Below, piece by piece: positions 7,025 to 8,576 of a DNA stretch of 8,576 nt. The stretch is taken from positions 1 to 8,576 of the forward strand of contig JAITXS010000139.1 of assembly GCA_031284645.1 (NCBI GenBank), in the 5' to 3' direction. Position 1 is the first letter of the stretch. Every line of letters begins with the position of its first letter. This DNA is from Spirochaetaceae bacterium. GTDB lineage: Bacteria > Spirochaetota > Spirochaetia > Treponematales > Breznakiellaceae. The notes below the pieces were generated by a model. That model searched no databases. It was not told the origin of the DNA and saw nothing but the letters and a program-made list of their open reading frames with translations. Position numbers and translations under genes: made by a program.

Positions 7025-7035
7025 GTAATGATTAC
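7025..7035. promoter_or_regulatory. Short palindrome GTAATGATTAC upstream of the LacI-type gene, possible autoregulatory site
   Basis: This is a perfect 5-bp inverted repeat about a single central base, ending 8 bp before the ATG at 7044. LacI-type regulators often bind near their own start, but their operators usually have a central CG and longer arms, so this may be chance. No convincing -35/-10 pair was found in 6908-7043. A TTGAAA at 7004-7009 has only a poor -10 partner (TGTAAT at 7024-7029, 14-bp spacer). Confidence 0.2.
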
Positions 7036-7043
7036 GGCTAGAT

Positions 7044-8069
7044 ATGACTCTTAAGGAAATAGCGCAGCTTGCCGGTGTCTCAATTGGCACCATAGATCGT
7101 GTTATTTATCATCGTGGACGAGTATCACCGGAAACAAAAAAAAACGTTGAAGGGATTATTGAACGGTATCAGTTTACGCCGGACCCGATAGCGCGGCGTT
7201 TACAGCGAAAAAAAGATTACCGATTTTGCGCCCTGCTGCCTTTACGGCACGAAGATGCAGGTTTCTGGGCACAGGCGCTTGCCGGTATCGAGGATGCCGC
7301 CAAGACACTTGCTCCCTTGGGAATAGAGACCAAGATAGTGGAATACGACCGCTATAATTACGAATCATTCAAAAAAACGGTAGACACGGCGCTTCTGCAA
7401 AAACCGGACGGACTTATCATGGCTCCGATTATGCCGGAAAAAATAAAACCATTTCTTGATTCACTTGACGGGATTCCCTACGTTTTTTTTGATGCCGATA
7501 TGCCCAACACAAAGCCGCTTTGTGTTATCGGACATGACCCGTTTACCGGGGGCTATCTTGCCGGCCGTTTAATGCATCTTTTTGCCGGAGGAATTCCGCC
7601 AAAACCTGTCGCGATACTTGACTCGCACGGCGAAGACTATCACCTTTCGCGCCGCCGTGAAGGTTTTTTGCGCTATGCACAGGAACATAAGTTTCAGACC
7701 GTGGTTATGGAATACTCAGGGTATCAGGGACTGGAGATTTCCAGCGGCAAAGTCCAACGCTTTTTGCGCGAAAACCCTGCTCTGTCCGGAATTTTTATCA
7801 GCAATTGTATGACATTTCAGGTTGCCGAAGCCGCAGAGCTCGCAAAACGTGATTTTTTTATTGTTGGTTATGACCTTATTCCGAATAATCATAAATTGCT
7901 TAAGTCCGGCGGTATTGATGCCATCATCTCGCAACATTCCGAAGAGCAGAGCCGCAGAGCGCTTTTGACGTTGTATCGCCATATTGTGTTGGAACAGGAA
8001 GTCCCAAAGCGCCTTGAAATCCCGCTGGATATTTACCTCAAAGAAAATGCTCCCCAGATAATTACATAG
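7044..8069 (+). CDS. LacI-family transcriptional regulator
   Basis: The 341-residue protein starts with a typical LacI helix-turn-helix, LKEIAQLAGVSIGTIDRVIY (residues 3-22), then RGRVSPETKK and the hinge-like segment DPIARRL. The rest, from about residue 58, is a periplasmic-binding-protein-like ligand domain with segments such as PDGLIMAPIMP, FFDADMPNT and GHDPFTGGYLAGRLM. This subtype is common in Bacteroidetes and treponemes and usually senses a sugar or polyol, but no ligand can be named. ATG 7044 puts the HTH at the usual distance from the start; the site before it is weak (GGCTAG). It is separated from the ATPase gene by 136 bp and a hairpin, so it is probably a separate unit. No target gene lies in the window. 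Confidence 0.93.
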   Translation: MTLKEIAQLAGVSIGTIDRVIYHRGRVSPETKKNVEGIIERYQFTPDPIARRLQRKKDYRFCALLPLRHEDAGFWAQALAGIEDAAKTLAPLGIETKIVEYDRYNYESFKKTVDTALLQKPDGLIMAPIMPEKIKPFLDSLDGIPYVFFDADMPNTKPLCVIGHDPFTGGYLAGRLMHLFAGGIPPKPVAILDSHGEDYHLSRRREGFLRYAQEHKFQTVVMEYSGYQGLEISSGKVQRFLRENPALSGIFISNCMTFQVAEAAELAKRDFFIVGYDLIPNNHKLLKSGGIDAIISQHSEEQSRRALLTLYRHIVLEQEVPKRLEIPLDIYLKENAPQIIT

Positions 8070-8087
8070 ACGAGGAAGGGTATAATA

Positions 8088-8112
8088 GGGTAGTAGGGTT
8101 ATGGGTAGAGGG
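8088..8112 (+). other. Predicted G-quadruplex motif 1
   Basis: Four GGG tracts at 8088-8090, 8096-8098, 8103-8105 and 8110-8112 are separated by loops of 5, 4 and 4 nt (TAGTA, TTAT, TAGA). This fits the canonical G3 N1-7 rule. Folding is not proven. Confidence 0.6.
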
Positions 8113-8121
8113 TTTAAAGAA

Positions 8122-8146
8122 GGGTAATAGGGTTATGGGTTTAGGG
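8122..8146 (+). other. Predicted G-quadruplex motif 2
   Basis: Four GGG tracts at 8122-8124, 8130-8132, 8137-8139 and 8144-8146 have loops TAATA, TTAT and TTTA. The loop lengths (5, 4, 4) are the same as in the first motif, suggesting duplication of one 34-bp unit. Confidence 0.6.
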
Positions 8147-8171
8147 TAGTAGATTTCTGCTCAGAACTAAA

Positions 8172-8198
8172 CCCTATAACCCTTTCTACCCATAACCC
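8172..8198 (-). other. Predicted G-quadruplex motif on the minus strand
   Basis: CCC tracts at 8172-8174, 8180-8182, 8189-8191 and 8196-8198 give four G3 tracts on the complementary strand with loops of 5, 6 and 4 nt. Two more CCC tracts follow at 8207 and 8214, the first after an 8-nt gap. Confidence 0.55.
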
Positions 8199-8216
8199 TA
8201 CTTTGACCCTCTACCC

Positions 8217-8302
8217 GAAGCAAAGGGTTAGGGGAGTTAGGATGCGGGTAGTAACTTCCTGATAAAACCCAGACCCTATAACCATTACCCAATTACCCTA
8301 GA
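8217..8302. repeat. Degraded continuation of the G-tract/C-tract repeat
   Basis: GGG-type tracts (8225-8227, 8231-8234, 8246-8248) are followed by CCC tracts (8268-8270, 8274-8276, 8288-8290, 8296-8298), repeating the G-then-C layout of 8088-8216 in a decayed form. Arms no longer pair well and no canonical quadruplex remains. No gene is visible. Confidence 0.45.
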
Positions 8303-8576
8303 TCACCACCTTCGCGGTTTAAAATCCGGGTCATCAGGGAGTATTTTCATGGTATCGCCGCTCTGTTCAAGCACATAAAACCCCTGTTCTATCGCCGCCT
8401 CCCGTGTCTCGTCGTCTATCACCGCAGCCGCTATCGCGCCGTAGAGATTCAGCCCTGGGTACATATCCCGCGTTTGTAGCAGGGTCATCCTTTTTGCATG
8501 ACGGACTATGTCATCCGTGGTCGGATGCGTCTTGACTTCGACTATCATGATGTCTTCCCCGTTTTGAAAAACAGTA
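8303..8576 (-). CDS. C-terminal part of a PD-(D/E)XK nuclease-like protein (partial, begins beyond the window)
   Basis: The stop (TGA, complement of 8303-8305) and 90 residues are in the window. The frame stays open to the right edge, reading TVFQNGEDIMIVEVKTHP, so the ATG at 8546-8548 is probably internal. The segment has the VEVK motif, a plausible E-x-K half of a PD-(D/E)XK active site at the end of a beta strand; the upstream acidic residue would lie outside the window. Later features are DDIVRHAKRM, the stretch LNLYGAIAAAV, and an ending GFYVLEQSGDTMKI then FKPRRW. I associate this layout with uncharacterised restriction-like-fold proteins that occur in many copies in treponemes and cyanobacteria. 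It converges on the LacI-type gene across the repeat array. The biological role is unknown. Confidence 0.7.
   Translation of the reverse strand, partial: TVFQNGEDIMIVEVKTHPTTDDIVRHAKRMTLLQTRDMYPGLNLYGAIAAAVIDDETREAAIEQGFYVLEQSGDTMKILPDDPDFKPRRW

Larger units (their letters stand above)
8088..8216. repeat. Nested inverted repeat built from degenerate GGGTTA-type units
   Basis: The left half (8088-8146) is a run of GGG tracts spaced by 4-5 nt; the right half (8172-8216) is a run of CCC tracts. A perfect 17-nt inverted repeat joins 8093-8109 (GTAGGGTTATGGGTAGA) to 8185-8201. Inside it, 8129-8144 pairs with 8167-8183 with one bulged base. Outside, 8103-8119 resembles the complement of 8201-8216. 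The innermost loop is about 22 nt. The array lies between the 3' ends of two convergent genes. No T-run follows, so it is not a standard terminator. Confidence 0.75.

Noticed and set aside
8081..8086. Perfect TATAAT just after the LacI-type gene
   Set aside because: There is no -35-like sequence at a suitable distance and no gene downstream on that strand; it is probably part of the T/A/G-rich repeat.
8088..8302. CRISPR array or true telomere repeat
   Set aside because: Units are degenerate, lack uniform spacers, and switch from G-rich to C-rich strand within 130 bp. That fits an inverted repeat rather than a CRISPR array or a telomere tract.

Overview
The window most likely comes from a spirochaete of the Treponema group, possibly a termite-gut-type treponeme. 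That assignment is an inference. It rests on an Rnf operon in the order C-D-G-E-A-B, on a LacI-type regulator resembling those of treponemes and Bacteroidetes, on a PD-(D/E)XK-like protein type that I recall as multicopy in treponemes, on intermediate GC content, and on abundant short palindromic intergenic repeats. No rRNA or other marker gene is present, so the genus is not proven.

Layout. Positions 1-116 look like the right end of an insertion sequence, probably IS21-like: a 17-residue C-terminal protein tail, two 21-nt direct repeats and a terminal TTGACA. An extended -10 promoter follows at once (TTGATC, 17 bp, TGTTAAAAT), about 37 bp upstream of rnfC. From 198 to 5528 lies a complete six-gene rnfCDGEAB operon. 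D/G, G/E and E/A overlap by 4 nt (ATGA), and A/B are 7 nt apart. The one loose junction is C/D, a 236-bp gap holding a G/C-rich multi-hairpin repeat. Five bases after rnfB begins an uncharacterised AAA+ ATPase of the DUF815 type (5534-6907), followed by a GC-rich hairpin. A LacI-family regulator (7044-8069) follows on the same strand. Positions 8070-8302 are noncoding and contain degenerate GGGTTA-like repeats. These form two predicted G-quadruplex motifs on the + strand, one on the - strand, and a nested inverted repeat. At the right edge, on the - strand, is the C-terminal part of a PD-(D/E)XK nuclease-like protein that runs out of the window.

How the genes work together. RnfB takes electrons from reduced ferredoxin. 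They pass through the RnfA/RnfE membrane pair (each with the two cysteines expected for a shared iron-sulfur cluster), through the covalently bound flavins of RnfD and RnfG, and to RnfC, which reduces NAD+. Export of Na+ or H+ is coupled to this flow. The complex is complete and every expected cofactor motif is visible. The DUF815 ATPase is packed as a seventh gene of the operon, which suggests but does not prove a related role. The LacI-type regulator shows no sequence link to the operon and may act on sugar genes outside the window.

The most noteworthy items are the DUF815-Rnf coupling, the G4-forming hairpin array, the palindromic element inside the operon, and the IS end beside the operon promoter.
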